From: Mycobacterium sp. EPa45
GTDB taxonomy: Bacteria; Actinomycetota; Actinomycetes; Mycobacteriales; Mycobacteriaceae
Assembly: GCF_001021385.1 (NCBI RefSeq)
Contig: NZ_CP011773.1
Location: forward strand, 5,146,001 to 5,210,000
Direction of reading: 5' to 3'
DNA length: 64,000 nucleotides
Below are positions 15,726-25,441 of the stretch, in pieces (the stretch's first letter is position 1; each line of letters begins with the position of its first letter). The position numbers were made by a program, and so were the translations under genes. A model generated the notes under the pieces. The model worked only from the letters and a program-made list of their open reading frames with translations. It searched no databases and had not been told where the DNA came from.

Positions 15726-17423
15726 ATGCGCGGCCACACCATCGTCTGCGGTGACGACGCACTCGGACAGCGGATCATCGATGAGCTGAACAACGCCGGA
15801 GTCAGCGTGGCGATTTCGCAGGCGCCCGAGCACCTGGAGGAGGCGGGGATCGCCACGGCCGCCGCGGTGATCTGTGCCGACGACGACGATGCGCGGAACC
15901 TGGAGATCGCGCTGCTGGCACGCCAGGCCAATCCGAAGGCGCGAATCGTCGCCCGGCTGTCCAATGCGGTGCTGCGCGAGGCGATGGCCGACGGCAACGG
16001 GCCCGGCGCCATCCTCGACGTGGCGGACCTGGCAGCGCCGTCGGTGGTCGAGGCACTGCTGAGCCGGACCACCCACACGATCGCGGTGGCCGGGGTGGAC
16101 TTCGTCGTCACCGGTGCCACCGCCAGCCGGGACGGCACCCTGCGCGAGATCTTCGGCGACCTCGCCCCGGTCGCGGTCATCCGCGGCGACCACTCGGAGA
16201 ACCCCGGCGAGATCATCGCCTGTCCGGGCCGCGACGTGCAGGTGCGGACCGGTGACTGGACTGCCATGATCGGCACCGCCGACGAGCTCGCCGAGCGGAA
16301 TATCGAGATCGCCAAGCCCATACCCGCGTCGCCGCGGGCGCGTCCGCTGTTGGTCCGAATCGCCGACGCCGTGCGCGCGTTCGCCGAGGACCTGAACCCA
16401 ATGTTCTACCGTGCGCTGGCGGCGTCTGCCTCGCTGTTGATCGGGTCGACGATCATGCTGCGACTGGCCTATGCAAAGCCAGGGATGAGCTGGATTGATG
16501 CGCTTTATTTCTCGGCCGAGACGATCGCGACAGTCGGTTACGGCGATTTCAACTTCCTCCAGCAGCCGACCTGGCTGCGACTGTGGGGTGTCGTGATGAT
16601 GTTCGCCGGGGTCGCCACCACCGCCATTGTGGTGGCGTTCGTCGCTGATGTTCTTCTGTCCCGCCGGATTTCGCAGGCAGCCAACCGACAGAAGGTGCGT
16701 CACCTCCAGCGCCATATCGTCGTGGTCGGCCTCGGTTCCTTCGGGATCGGGGTGGCCGCAGTGCTCAAGGCTGCCGGACACGACGTGGCCGTGATCGAGC
16801 GCGACGAGGACAGCCGCTACCTCTCGGCGGCAGCTGAACTCGGGGTGCCGGTCATCTTCGGTGACGCCACGCTGCGGCAAACCCTGGAAGCCGCCCGCAT
16901 CGGTGATGCTCGCGCGGTCGCGGTGCTCACCCAGGACGACATGGTGAACATCGAGACGGGCATTGTGGTGCGTGAAATGCTCGGTCCGCGAACGCTTCCC
17001 GGAGTCCAGCGTCCGGACGTCCCGATCGTGCTGCGCATCTATGATCGGGCGCTGGGATCGGCCGTCGGCACGCGATTCAAGTTCGAGTTCGTCCGCTCGA
17101 CCGTCGATCTGGCCACGCCGTGGTTCATCGGCGAAGCGATGGGGCTCGACGTGCTCGGCACCTTTTCGGTGGGCCAGCGGTCGTTCATGGTCGGCGCCGT
17201 GCGAGTGCAGCCCGGTAGCGAGCTGGACGGAATCCGGATGTTCGAGCTCGCCACCCAGACCCGGGTCATTTCCATTTCCCGCGAGGACGCTCCGCTGCGG
17301 TTGCATCCACGCCGCGACACCCAGTTGATCGCCGGTGACACCGCCTATCTCGTCGGACCGTACCGCGAGCTCATCGCCACCCTCCGCAAAGGGCAGCAGG
17401 CGTCGACGTCGAAGACAGGTTGA
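15726..17423 (+). CDS. Potassium channel with RCK domains on both sides
   Basis: A 565-residue protein. Residues 1-110 form a TrkA-N/RCK-like Rossmann domain (HTIVCGDDALGQRIIDELNN), followed by a TrkA-C-like segment. Two membrane helices (about 230-320) flank a selectivity filter TVGYGDF, and a second RCK domain follows (HIVVVGLGSFGIGVAAVL). Ion channels with one C-terminal RCK are common; an N-terminal RCK as well is less so. The protein should conduct K+ under nucleotide or ion control. It is divergent from the BKACE-like gene (49 bases) and its stop overlaps a possible TTG start of the next gene. Confidence 0.88.
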   Translation: MRGHTIVCGDDALGQRIIDELNNAGVSVAISQAPEHLEEAGIATAAAVICADDDDARNLEIALLARQANPKARIVARLSNAVLREAMADGNGPGAILDVADLAAPSVVEALLSRTTHTIAVAGVDFVVTGATASRDGTLREIFGDLAPVAVIRGDHSENPGEIIACPGRDVQVRTGDWTAMIGTADELAERNIEIAKPIPASPRARPLLVRIADAVRAFAEDLNPMFYRALAASASLLIGSTIMLRLAYAKPGMSWIDALYFSAETIATVGYGDFNFLQQPTWLRLWGVVMMFAGVATTAIVVAFVADVLLSRRISQAANRQKVRHLQRHIVVVGLGSFGIGVAAVLKAAGHDVAVIERDEDSRYLSAAAELGVPVIFGDATLRQTLEAARIGDARAVAVLTQDDMVNIETGIVVREMLGPRTLPGVQRPDVPIVLRIYDRALGSAVGTRFKFEFVRSTVDLATPWFIGEAMGLDVLGTFSVGQRSFMVGAVRVQPGSELDGIRMFELATQTRVISISREDAPLRLHPRRDTQLIAGDTAYLVGPYRELIATLRKGQQASTSKTG

Positions 17424-17440
17424 TCACCTACCCTCTGCTC

Positions 17441-18322
17441 ATGACGCAGTCGGGCGAACCGATGACGAGGCGCGACGATATCCGCCGGCGCCTCGAGGAT
17501 CGCTACAAGCGCCTTGCCGAGTCCCGCAGGCTCAGCCCGTTCACCGCACTGGTTGCCCGCTTCACCGAGATCGACGGCGGCACTCAGGGAGCCGTGGTGT
17601 CCACCCAACTGTTCACCACGGTCATTCCCTTGATGATCATCGGCTTCAGCTACCTGCAGGGCTTCGCCGACAACGCGAGCCCCGGGACGATCTTCACCCG
17701 GCAGTTCGGGCTGGAACACCCGCTGACCGACCGGGTGCGCGAAGCGTTCGGCAACTCGGCGGGCCTGCGGGCGGACTGGACGCTGATCGGCGTCGCGAGC
17801 TTCCTCGTCTGGGGCATTCCGATGGCGGCCTCGGTAGCGACGATCTTCGCCAAGGCGTGGCGCCGCGAGCAGTACGGCTTGCTGACCCGGCTGCTGCGCG
17901 GCTCTGCCTGGTTCGCGCTCTACCTCGTCAGCATCGCGGTGCGCGAGCGAATCATGTTCGGCCATCATCACCACGGACTTCCCCGGGCGTTGCTGTTCGT
18001 CGTGGGCCTGTTGCCGGTATGGCTGTTCTGGTCGCTGACGCCGGCTCTGCTGGTGCGCGACGGCGGCCGGGGCCTGCGCCCCCTCGCGCTGGCCGGGCTG
18101 GCCGGCGTGGTGATCGACGGTGTCGCGATCCCGCTGGGCTCGCGGCTGCTCTTCCCCTCGCTGCTGCACGACTGGGACGGGTTCGGTCCGATCGGTGTGG
18201 CGATGGCCCTGCTGATCTGGTGCGGCGCGGTTGGCACCGGATGGGTGTTGACGGCGTGCGCGGGCGCGGTGCTGTGGGAACGCAACGCGCCATCGGAGAT
18301 GGTCGTCGACTCGCAGGTCTAG
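17441..18322 (+). CDS. YihY/BrkB-like integral membrane protein
   Basis: About 293 residues with roughly six membrane segments. The N-terminal cytoplasmic part (SPFTALVARFTEIDGGTQGA) is followed by hydrophobic stretches including LFTTVIPLMIIGFSYL, LIGVASFLVWGIPMAASVAT and RALLFVVGLLPVWLFWSLTP. The pattern resembles YhjD/YihY/BrkB proteins of unknown envelope or transport role. A HHHH stretch sits in a loop near residue 175. ATG 17441 is used; TTG 17420 and ATG 17462 are alternatives. It directly follows the potassium channel and interlocks its stop with the convergent amidohydrolase. Confidence 0.65.
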   Translation: MTQSGEPMTRRDDIRRRLEDRYKRLAESRRLSPFTALVARFTEIDGGTQGAVVSTQLFTTVIPLMIIGFSYLQGFADNASPGTIFTRQFGLEHPLTDRVREAFGNSAGLRADWTLIGVASFLVWGIPMAASVATIFAKAWRREQYGLLTRLLRGSAWFALYLVSIAVRERIMFGHHHHGLPRALLFVVGLLPVWLFWSLTPALLVRDGGRGLRPLALAGLAGVVIDGVAIPLGSRLLFPSLLHDWDGFGPIGVAMALLIWCGAVGTGWVLTACAGAVLWERNAPSEMVVDSQV

Positions 18323-19206
18323 GACAGCCCCAGCACCCGAAGGGCGTTCTCCTTGAGGATCAACGGCACCACCGCGGGATCGATGTCGAGTGTGTCGAAG
18401 TCCCGCCGCCAGCGATCCAGCGCGATGTAGGGATGGTCGGTGCCGAACAGCGCCTTCGTCCGCAGCTGCCGCGGAAGCGCCGAAACGAGTTGTGGCGGGA
18501 AGTATTTGGGAGACCAACCGGACAGGTCCACGAATACATTGGCCTTGTGCGACGCGATCGCGATCTGCGCGTCGACCCAGGGGACCGCGGGATGAGCCAT
18601 CACGACAGTGAGCTCCGGGAAGTCGGCGGCGACGTCGTCCAACAGCATCGGATCGGAGTAACGGAGCTTGATCCCGTGCCCGCCGGGCAGTCCCGACCCC
18701 AGCCCGGTCTGGCCGGTGTGGAACAGGGCCGGAACTGCGGCGGCGGCGATGGCCTCGTAGATCGCATAGAACCGGCGATCGTTGGGTTCGAATCCCTGCA
18801 GGCTGGGGTGGAACTTGAAACCCCTGACCCCGTAGTCGCCCGCCAGCTCCCTCACCCGCCGCGCCGCGTCGGCGTCCCACGGGTCGACGGAGCCGAACGG
18901 GATGAGGACGTCGTTATTGCGTACCGTCCCGGAGATCAGATCCTCGACCGAGTTGGGCTGGTGCCCGGACACCGTGCGCGCGTCGATGGTGAACACCACG
19001 GCTGCGGTGTTGTGCTGCCGGTAGTACGCGGCCAGGTCGTCGACACGGGCGAAGTAGTCAGCACCGAGTTTGAAGTAGCGACCGGTGGCCTCGGCCAGCT
19101 CGTCGTCGTAGGCGCAGTGGCCGGCGGCGTCGATCTCGACATGCGTATGGAAGTCGATGGCGTCGACCGCGGCGAAGTCGATGGCGGACTGGTACCTGAC
19201 GGTCAT
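18319..19206 (-). CDS. Amidohydrolase-2 family metal enzyme
   Basis: A 295-residue TIM-barrel metallohydrolase or decarboxylase. The metal motif DFHTHVE near residue 20 is followed by VRGFKFHPSLQGFEPNDRRF, a His-containing VMAHPAVPWVDAQIAIA and the acidic FGTDHPYI near 265, all usual for the ACMSD/amidohydrolase-2 group. Members hydrate, hydrolyse or decarboxylate aromatic-acid breakdown products. The stop interlocks with that of the convergent membrane-protein gene in a CTAG. No pathway partner is adjacent. Confidence 0.85.
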   Translation of the reverse strand: MTVRYQSAIDFAAVDAIDFHTHVEIDAAGHCAYDDELAEATGRYFKLGADYFARVDDLAAYYRQHNTAAVVFTIDARTVSGHQPNSVEDLISGTVRNNDVLIPFGSVDPWDADAARRVRELAGDYGVRGFKFHPSLQGFEPNDRRFYAIYEAIAAAAVPALFHTGQTGLGSGLPGGHGIKLRYSDPMLLDDVAADFPELTVVMAHPAVPWVDAQIAIASHKANVFVDLSGWSPKYFPPQLVSALPRQLRTKALFGTDHPYIALDRWRRDFDTLDIDPAVVPLILKENALRVLGLS

Positions 19207-19263
19207 CGACGCAGTGTATGAGAAAACCGCCTGACCTCGGCCAAACGGCGATAGTCCGCGTTT

Positions 19264-19283
19264 TTCGGGACCAAAGTCCCTAC
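19264..19283. promoter_or_regulatory. DosR box
   Basis: TTCGGGACCAAAGTCCCTAC matches the DosR/DevR consensus TTSGGGACTWWAGTCCCSAA at 17 of 20 positions, with intact GGGAC and GTCCC half sites. It ends 32 bases before the GTG of the dosR-like gene, a spacing suited to activation of a short-leader transcript, so positive autoregulation is likely. Confidence 0.85.
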
Positions 19284-19315
19284 CGTTGCGCAGCCCGTCC
19301 GAGCTTCACTGCTGT

Positions 19316-19975
19316 GTGCTCAAGGTGTTCCTGGTTGACGACCACGAGGTCGTGCGCCGCGGTCTGGCGGACCTACTGGGCGCCGACCCCGAACTGACCG
19401 TAGTGGGCGAGGCCGGCTCGGTGGCCGAGGCACTCGCCCGCATCCCCGCCGCCGCGCCCGACGTCGCTGTGCTCGACGTCCGCCTGCCCGACGGCAGTGG
19501 GATCGACTTGTGCCGGGATCTGCTGGCAGCAAATACCCGCCTGCGCTGCCTGATCCTGTCGGCGTTCACCGACGAACAGTCCATGCTCGACGCCATCATG
19601 GCCGGCGCGAGCGGCTACGTGGTCAAGGACATCCGCGGAATGGCTCTGGCGGACGCGATCAAAGCCGTCGGAAGTGGAAAGTCGTTGTTGGACAACCGCG
19701 CCGCGGCGGCCCTGATGTCTCGGCTGCGCAGGGACACCGAGCAGGACGAGCGCTTGCGGGACCTGTCGTCCACCGAACGCAAACTACTGGAGCTGCTGGG
19801 CGAGGGCCTGACCAACCGGGAGATCGGCCAGCGGATGTTCCTCGCCGAGAAGACCGTGAAGAACTACGTGTCCCGGCTGCTGCTCAAGTTGGGCTTTGCC
19901 GGGCGCACCCAGGCCGCGCTCTTCGCCGCCGAATCGGTGCGTCGCAGCGAGCCCGGCTCGATCTCGACGCAGTAG
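19316..19975 (+). CDS. DosR/DevR-like response regulator (orphan)
   Basis: A 219-residue NarL/LuxR response regulator strongly resembling the hypoxia and nitric oxide regulator DosR. The receiver starts [20 protein letters not shown]; the phosphoacceptor is Asp54 in [12 protein letters not shown], as in H37Rv DosR, and the conserved Lys lies in [10 protein letters not shown]. The C-terminal LuxR helix-turn-helix reads [20 protein letters not shown] then [16 protein letters not shown], identical in the recognition helix to what I recall for DosR. No DosS/DosT histidine kinase is adjacent, so it must use a sensor encoded elsewhere. A DosR box lies upstream. The GTG start fits the receiver start. 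Confidence 0.88.
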   Translation: MLKVFLVDDHEVVRRGLADLLGADPELTVVGEAGSVAEALARIPAAAPDVAVLDVRLPDGSGIDLCRDLLAANTRLRCLILSAFTDEQSMLDAIMAGASGYVVKDIRGMALADAIKAVGSGKSLLDNRAAAALMSRLRRDTEQDERLRDLSSTERKLLELLGEGLTNREIGQRMFLAEKTVKNYVSRLLLKLGFAGRTQAALFAAESVRRSEPGSISTQ

Positions 19976-19976
19976 C

Positions 19977-20204
19977 TCAGACCGAGATCTCGACCGCGGG
20001 CTGCGAGACGAACGTCGCGCGGCAGGACCGTTCGACAAACAGCGGCACGAACTCGCGGATCCGGGCCCCGTCAAAGCGGTGGTAGGTGCTGTCCACAGTC
20101 TCGGTGATGATGTGGTCGGGCACGTACGGGAACGACTCGGTCAGGCGGCTCACGACCTGATCGATTTGGCGCTGCTCGTCAGCATGTTCCACGCCGGACA
20201 TCAT
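19977..20204 (-). CDS. Three-helix-bundle dimerisation domain protein (75 aa)
   Basis: A 75-residue protein whose core (QIDQVVSRLTESFPYVPDHI then VDSTYHRFDGARIREFVPLF) matches the small actinobacterial three-helix-bundle dimerisation domain, recognised by L-x-x-x-F-P and R-F-x-x-x-x-I/V-R-x-F-V-P. The function is unknown; several relatives sit near stress or dormancy genes. ATG 20204 or 20201 begin just before the domain. It converges on the dosR-like gene with one base between the stops. Confidence 0.75.
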   Translation of the reverse strand: MMSGVEHADEQRQIDQVVSRLTESFPYVPDHIITETVDSTYHRFDGARIREFVPLFVERSCRATFVSQPAVEISV

Positions 20205-20344
20205 CGGACGAAATACCGGGTTTGCGCAACTACCGTCACGACGGGCGATGACCGCTGAATAGCGGGTGGATGAACAATGAGCGGTATCGCCGATGTCATT
20301 CCACCGGGTGCGCGCGCAGCCATGCAGTCGGATACAGTTCGCCC

Positions 20345-20728
20345 GTGACCTCACCGAGCAACGTGGACGCCGGCGACCAGACGCCCGAGTCCGCGAATCG
20401 CCTTCAGGCCGAACATCTCCGGGAGATGCTGCTGGCCCAGTGTGAGCAGCTCGACGCCGACCTGGCCACCTACGGCTCGGCCCTCGAGCGCTACCAGCGG
20501 CGCGGTGAGCAGACGCAGGCCCGCCGGATCAGGGGAATGATCCGCGCCGCCGAACGCGAGCGCCGATCGGTCCAGGATCTGATCGCCGGACTGGAACGAC
20601 GGTTCCTCGTCGCGGAGACCACTCGCAGCGACCACGCTCGGCATCCGCTGCCCGGCCTGGGCGCGGCTCGCCATGGCGCCCCTCGCGTCACCCCCTACCC
20701 AACCCCGCACCGAGTCATCAGGAACTAG
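20345..20728 (+). CDS. Hypothetical coiled-coil protein (127 aa)
   Basis: A 127-residue protein with a charged helical core (about residues 20-90, for example LQAEHLREMLLAQCEQLDAD and RRGEQTQARRIRGMIRAAER) likely to form a coiled coil, then a Pro/Arg/His-rich tail. There are no membrane segments or recognised domain. GTG 20345 is chosen because the upstream reading is low-quality sequence. I do not recognise the family. Confidence 0.6.
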   Translation: MTSPSNVDAGDQTPESANRLQAEHLREMLLAQCEQLDADLATYGSALERYQRRGEQTQARRIRGMIRAAERERRSVQDLIAGLERRFLVAETTRSDHARHPLPGLGAARHGAPRVTPYPTPHRVIRN

Positions 20729-20749
20729 AGACTCACCAGGACGCGACCG

Positions 20750-21196
20750 CTAGGACGGAGCGAAGACCGCGACGAAGCGGTCCAGCGACTCCTTGATGTC
20801 GCCCTTCAGCGCACCGGCCACGACCATGCCGATCGGTCCGAACAGCGCGGCGCCACCCAGATGGACGTCCATGGTCACCACCGAGGTGTTGGGGTCCTTG
20901 GCGTTGGCCCGCACCTTGCCGATCAGCTTGACCTTCACCCCGCCGACGCCGGCGCCGTTGAGCGTCATGGCTTCCGGCGCCTTGAAGTGGACGATTTCCC
21001 ACTTCACCCGGTTGGGCATGCCCTTGACCTCGACGATGGACTCCACGACGGTGCCCTTTTCGAGCGTTTCGGGCAGCTTCGAGCGCCAGACCCGATGGAT
21101 GGTCAACCAGTCCTTGTAGCGCGAGAGGTCCGACGCGTGCTGCCAGGCCTGCTCTGGTGGAAGTGGAACGTCAACGGAGACTGAGAGTTTCGCCAT
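20750..21196 (-). CDS. SRPBCC-fold toxin (Rv0910-like)
   Basis: A 148-residue START/SRPBCC-fold protein (opening MAKLSVSVDVPLPPEQAWQH, then KGMPNRVKWEIVHFKAPEAM and GVGGVKVKLIGKV). From memory it closely matches Rv0910 of H37Rv, reported as the toxin of the Rv0909/Rv0910 pair. The fold makes a hydrophobic ligand cavity; the growth-inhibiting mechanism is not clear from sequence. The start follows the antitoxin stop by two bases, so the antitoxin is translated first, and both follow ctpE. Confidence 0.85.
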   Translation of the reverse strand: MAKLSVSVDVPLPPEQAWQHASDLSRYKDWLTIHRVWRSKLPETLEKGTVVESIVEVKGMPNRVKWEIVHFKAPEAMTLNGAGVGGVKVKLIGKVRANAKDPNTSVVTMDVHLGGAALFGPIGMVVAGALKGDIKESLDRFVAVFAPS

Positions 21197-21198
21197 AG

Positions 21199-21405
21199 TC
21201 AGCTGGGTTGGTCGCCTTTGTCGGTGCGGTTGGAGTCGACATAGTTCTTGGCCGCATCCTGCACCTTGTCGACGGTGCCGGAGTACTTGCCCTGCGTCTT
21301 CTGATCGATGATGTCGCCGGCCTTATCGATGGCCTGGCCTACCTTGTCGGCGTTCTCACCCAAGACTTCTTTGGTCTTGCCGAGGGCTTTGTCGAGGAAT
21401 CCCAT
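21199..21405 (-). CDS. MT0933/Rv0909-type antitoxin
   Basis: A 68-residue, highly charged, helical protein (MGFLDKALGKTKEVLGENAD, then KVGQAIDKAGDIIDQKTQGK) of the Rv0909 antitoxin family. The first residues MGFLDK and the repeating D-K pattern are typical. It sits three bases after ctpE and two bases before the toxin, so all three genes form one transcript. It should neutralise the SRPBCC-fold toxin, probably by direct binding; no DNA-binding domain is visible. Confidence 0.9.
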   Translation of the reverse strand: MGFLDKALGKTKEVLGENADKVGQAIDKAGDIIDQKTQGKYSGTVDKVQDAAKNYVDSNRTDKGDQPS

Positions 21406-21408
21406 CGG

Positions 21409-23808
21409 TCAATCTTGCACCGCCGGCTCGGTTCGCCACAACATCCGCCGTTCGCCCAGCACCCGGCCCTGCACCCACCACAGAACCTCGACCAGACCGG
21501 CGGCCAGCAACCCCATCGCGACCCCCGTCGCGGTGACCTCCAGATTCGACGGGTCGAGCATGAACGTCTCCCGGGCCGCCGGTATGGCGAAGATCACCAC
21601 ATAGGCCAGTCCGGACGCCGTCACCAGGGCCACCCGCCACCACTGGTAGGGCCGGGCGATGACCGCCAGCACCCAGACCGCGCCCATCAGCAGGGTGATC
21701 AGGGCGGCGGTCGAGGCTTGGGTCTGGTCGACCGTGGTGGCACTGACGCCGTGGTTGGCTATCAGGTACGAGGCGTAGGTCGTCACGCCGATCACCACGC
21801 CGGACGGCAGCGCCGAGGTCATCACGCGCCGCACGAAACCGGTATGGGCGCGTTCGTTGTTGGGGGCCAACGACAGGACGAACGCCGGGATACCGATGGT
21901 GAACCACGCCGCGATCGTCACGTGGATCGGTTGGAACGGGTACAGCAGCGGTGGGGTCCCGAACACCTTGTGCGACAAGCCCGCCAGGCCGACCAGCAGG
22001 GCCAGAAGCACCGAGTAGACAGTCTTGGTGAGGAACAGGTTGGAGACCCGCTCGATGTTGCCGATGACCCGTCTACCCTCGCCGACCACATACGGCAGCG
22101 TGGCGAACTTGTTGTCCAGCAGCACGATCTGCGCCACCGCGCGCGACGCCGGGCTGCCGGATCCCATCGCCACGCCGATGTCGGCGTCCTTGAGCGCCAG
22201 TACGTCGTTGACGCCGTCGCCGGTCATCGCCACGGTGTGATCGCGCGACTGCAGCGCATGCACCATCGCCCGCTTCTGGTCGGGGCGCACCCGGCCGAAC
22301 GTGGTGTAGGTGGCCATCGTATCGGCCAAGGCGTCGGCGTCCGTCGGCAGCTGGCGGGCGTCCATCGTCTCGCCGTGCAGGCCGAGCGTCCCGGCCACCG
22401 CGCCGACTGAAACCGCATTATCACCGGAAATCACCTTCACCGAGACCTGCTGGGAGGCAAAATATTCCAGTGTTTCGCGGGCGTCGGGCCGGACCCGTTG
22501 CTCGAGCACGACCAGTGCGACCGGGGTGACGGTGCCGGGTGCGTCCGGGCTGTCGACGGACTGGTCGCTGGCACCGAGTAACAGCACCCGCATGCCGCGC
22601 GAGCCGATGTCCTCGGCCTGCGCGGCCGCCGGTGTTTCCGGGTCCAGCAGGACATCGGGGGCACCGATCAGCCAGTTCCCGTGCTCACCGTAGGAAACCC
22701 CGCTCCACTTCGTGGCGGATTTGAACGGTGCACTGCCCGTTGCGGTCCAGCCCGGGGCGTCCGGATACGCCTCGGCGACGGCCTGCATGCTGGCGTTGGG
22801 TTTGGGGTCGTCGGCGGCAAGTGACGCCAGCACGTCGGCGACCCGGGCATCTCCCCCGATCGGGATGACCTCGGCCAGCCGCATCCCGTTCTCGGTGAGC
22901 GTGCCGGTCTTGTCCGCGCACACCACGTCGACGCGGGCGAGTCCCTCGATCGCAGGTAGCTCCTGGACCAGACATTGCCTGCGCCCCAACCGGATCACCC
23001 CGACAGCAAAGGCGATCGACGTCATCAGCACCAGACCTTCGGGAACCATCGGTACCAGCGCCCCGACCATCCGCAGCACCGACTCCCGCCAGCCGACTCC
23101 CGTGGTGAACAACTGGGTGTAGATGACCAGCAGCCCGGTGGGCCACAGCAGGTAGGTGATGAACTGCAGGATCTTGTTGATGCCACTGCGCAATTCGGAT
23201 TTCACCAGAGTGAACTTGCTGGCCTCCTCGGCGAGCTTGGCGGCGTAGGCCTCCCGGCCGACCTTGGTGGCGCGATAAGCGCCGCTGCCGGCGACCACGA
23301 AGCTGCCCGACATCACCGGGTCGCCGCGGTGTTTGGCGATGGCGTCCGCCTCACCGGTGAGCAATGACTCGTCGACTTCGAGGTTGGCCGCCTCCAGCAG
23401 CTCGCCGTCGACGACGATTTGGTCACCGGGGCCGAGCTCGATGACGTCGTCGAGCACGACGTCGTTGGGCGGCAACAGTTTTGTCCCATCCTGGCGGCGC
23501 ACGGTGGGTTTGGCCTTCCCGACAATGGCCAAGTTGTCCAGCGTCTTCTTGGCGCGCAGTTCCTGGATGATGCCGATACCGCTGTTGGCGATGATGAGCA
23601 GCCCGAACATCCCGTTGATCAACGAGCCGGTGGACAGCACGATGAGCAGAAGCACCCCGAGAATGGCGTTGATGCGGGTGAAGACGTTGGCCCGCACCAC
23701 CTCTGCGACGCTGCGCGAGGCGCGGGTGGGGACGTCGTTGGTCTGGCCCGCGGCGATCCGGGCGGCAACGTCGTCGGCGGACAGGCCCGCCGCCACATCG
23801 ATGGTCAT
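21409..23808 (-). CDS. ctpE: P-type cation-transporting ATPase CtpE
   Basis: A 799-residue P-type ATPase. The phosphorylation motif DKTGTLTEN places the acyl-phosphate aspartate at residue 299. An actuator TGE motif (LLTGEADAI), a nucleotide-domain signal and the hinge [20 protein letters not shown] are present. Membrane segments lie at about 45-100, 205-290 and 580-780. CtpE orthologues in mycobacteria import Ca2+ and support cell-wall integrity by published work. No heavy-metal CxxC domain is present. It is the first gene of ctpE-antitoxin-toxin, and the serine hydrolase gene lies 28 bases upstream on the same strand. Confidence 0.93.
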   Translation of the reverse strand: MTIDVAAGLSADDVAARIAAGQTNDVPTRASRSVAEVVRANVFTRINAILGVLLLIVLSTGSLINGMFGLLIIANSGIGIIQELRAKKTLDNLAIVGKAKPTVRRQDGTKLLPPNDVVLDDVIELGPGDQIVVDGELLEAANLEVDESLLTGEADAIAKHRGDPVMSGSFVVAGSGAYRATKVGREAYAAKLAEEASKFTLVKSELRSGINKILQFITYLLWPTGLLVIYTQLFTTGVGWRESVLRMVGALVPMVPEGLVLMTSIAFAVGVIRLGRRQCLVQELPAIEGLARVDVVCADKTGTLTENGMRLAEVIPIGGDARVADVLASLAADDPKPNASMQAVAEAYPDAPGWTATGSAPFKSATKWSGVSYGEHGNWLIGAPDVLLDPETPAAAQAEDIGSRGMRVLLLGASDQSVDSPDAPGTVTPVALVVLEQRVRPDARETLEYFASQQVSVKVISGDNAVSVGAVAGTLGLHGETMDARQLPTDADALADTMATYTTFGRVRPDQKRAMVHALQSRDHTVAMTGDGVNDVLALKDADIGVAMGSGSPASRAVAQIVLLDNKFATLPYVVGEGRRVIGNIERVSNLFLTKTVYSVLLALLVGLAGLSHKVFGTPPLLYPFQPIHVTIAAWFTIGIPAFVLSLAPNNERAHTGFVRRVMTSALPSGVVIGVTTYASYLIANHGVSATTVDQTQASTAALITLLMGAVWVLAVIARPYQWWRVALVTASGLAYVVIFAIPAARETFMLDPSNLEVTATGVAMGLLAAGLVEVLWWVQGRVLGERRMLWRTEPAVQD

Positions 23809-23836
23809 CGGTACCTCTGCTCTTCGCGCAAGCGGC

Positions 23837-25423
23837 TCATCGGAAGAAGGTCCCCATCTTGTCCTCGTCGTAGTACTCGAGCGTCACCTTCGGCCCGTCG
23901 AAAGCTGCCTTGGAAATGCTTCCCGGAGGGAAGTTTTCACTCGGGAAGCGGAACGTGAACACGTCGCCGTCCCAATGCGTGAGTTCGAGGGTGTCGGGGT
24001 GCGGGCCCAGGGAGAGCGTGAGCTTGCCGTCTTTCTCGGCGACGACAGCTGTGCCCCAGTAGTCATTGCGGTAGGAGCCGACGTAGGCGGCGGACGGCTT
24101 GGCCGGGGCGGCGTTGGCCGGCGGTGTCTTGCCCACCAGCGTGCCGAATGGTTTGTCCATGTCGGCGAAGGCGTGGGCATAGAGCGAGCGCCAGTCCTGC
24201 CGGACCTCACCGAACTGGACCAGGTCGGCGAATTCGGCGGTCAGTGTTTCCGGGATGCCGGCAGGCGTGCCGTTGGTCAGCGCGACGATCGCGACGTCCG
24301 CCGACGGGATGATAACGAAATTCGTTGCGGCACCGAGGTCGAAGGCGCCCGAGTGGCTCAGCTGCACCCGGGCCGCCGACGTGGTGCCGACGTTGAAGCC
24401 GTAGCCGTAGAAGCCGGACCGCATCGCCGGCTCGGCGGGTGGGCTCGACACGATCTGCGGGGACACCGCGGGCAGCAGCGCGGCAGGGTCGACGATCTGC
24501 TGTCCGTTGTATTTTCCGTCGGCCAGCATCATCACCAACCAGTGGGTGAGGTCGTTCACCGAGGAACTGACCCCGCCGGCGGGAGCTTCGGGATCCGCAT
24601 TGCGTTTGTAGAGCGGCTCGTAGCTGCCGTCGACGCGGATATGCCCGACCGCCCTGTCCGCCCTGGCTTCGTAATCGGCAAACCTGGAACTGGTCGACGT
24701 CATGCCCAGTGGCCGGTACAGCACCTGGTCGCTGAGGTCCTCCCAGGACTTGCCGGCCGCGGCCGCCACCGCCTCGGCGGCTGCGGTCAGTCCGAAGTTG
24801 GTGTAGGCGTAGGAGATTCGAAACGGGGCCAGCGGAAGCTGGCGCAGCCTGTCCAAAATGTAGCGCCGGTCGTAGCCGAGGTCCTCCAGCTGGTCACCGG
24901 CGTGGTCGGGCAACCCGGAGCGATGTGAATACAGGTCACCGACGGTGACCATCTTGGTGGCCGCGGGATCCGACAGCGCGAACCACGGCAGCTTGTCGGT
25001 CACCGGGGTGTTCCACCCGATGACGTTCTGGCCGACCTGATGGGCGACGACGGTGGCACCGAGCGGCTTGGACACCGACGCCAGCTGGAATACCGTATCG
25101 GGGTCCACCTTGTTGGCCGGGTCGTCGGCGGAACGGTTGACGTCTTTGACACCAAAGCCCTTGGCATACAACGTCTTACCGGCATGTACGACCGCCACCG
25201 ACATCCCCGGGATGCCGGAGGACTTCATCAGGTCGGCGGCGATCCCGTCGAGCTTGGCGACGGCGTTGTCAACGGCGTTGTCCGGCAGCGCCATGGCGGG
25301 CACCAGCGGCGGCGGTTGATCGGACAGCGACTTGGGCGCCTCGGGTTTCGATGCCGTACCGCTACACGCGGTGAGCGCAGCGACAAGGGCGACAATCGCG
25401 GCACGGGCTGCCAGAGCGGTCAT
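23837..25423 (-). CDS. Beta-lactamase-related serine hydrolase lipoprotein (Rv0907-like)
   Basis: About 528 residues. A signal sequence ends in lipobox LTAC with Cys20, so the protein is probably acylated and exported. The serine beta-lactamase/DD-peptidase motifs are intact: SVSK (Ser116, Lys119), YTN in SYAYTNFG, and HSGAFDLG as the likely third motif. A C-terminal domain of about 90 residues follows ([20 protein letters not shown]). It could be an esterase or cell-wall peptidase rather than a true beta-lactamase. ATG 25423 is chosen; GTG 25432 is also in frame. It lies upstream of ctpE and downstream of the MBL-fold gene on the same strand. Confidence 0.88.
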   Translation of the reverse strand: MTALAARAAIVALVAALTACSGTASKPEAPKSLSDQPPPLVPAMALPDNAVDNAVAKLDGIAADLMKSSGIPGMSVAVVHAGKTLYAKGFGVKDVNRSADDPANKVDPDTVFQLASVSKPLGATVVAHQVGQNVIGWNTPVTDKLPWFALSDPAATKMVTVGDLYSHRSGLPDHAGDQLEDLGYDRRYILDRLRQLPLAPFRISYAYTNFGLTAAAEAVAAAAGKSWEDLSDQVLYRPLGMTSTSSRFADYEARADRAVGHIRVDGSYEPLYKRNADPEAPAGGVSSSVNDLTHWLVMMLADGKYNGQQIVDPAALLPAVSPQIVSSPPAEPAMRSGFYGYGFNVGTTSAARVQLSHSGAFDLGAATNFVIIPSADVAIVALTNGTPAGIPETLTAEFADLVQFGEVRQDWRSLYAHAFADMDKPFGTLVGKTPPANAAPAKPSAAYVGSYRNDYWGTAVVAEKDGKLTLSLGPHPDTLELTHWDGDVFTFRFPSENFPPGSISKAAFDGPKVTLEYYDEDKMGTFFR

Positions 25424-25441
25424 GGCTTGCACGGTAGTGGC

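Noticed and set aside
15336..17306. Open frame of over 650 codons antisense to the potassium channel gene
   Set aside because: Its composition (rich in Arg, His, Gln, Gly) and lack of any motif mark it as a shadow of the channel gene.
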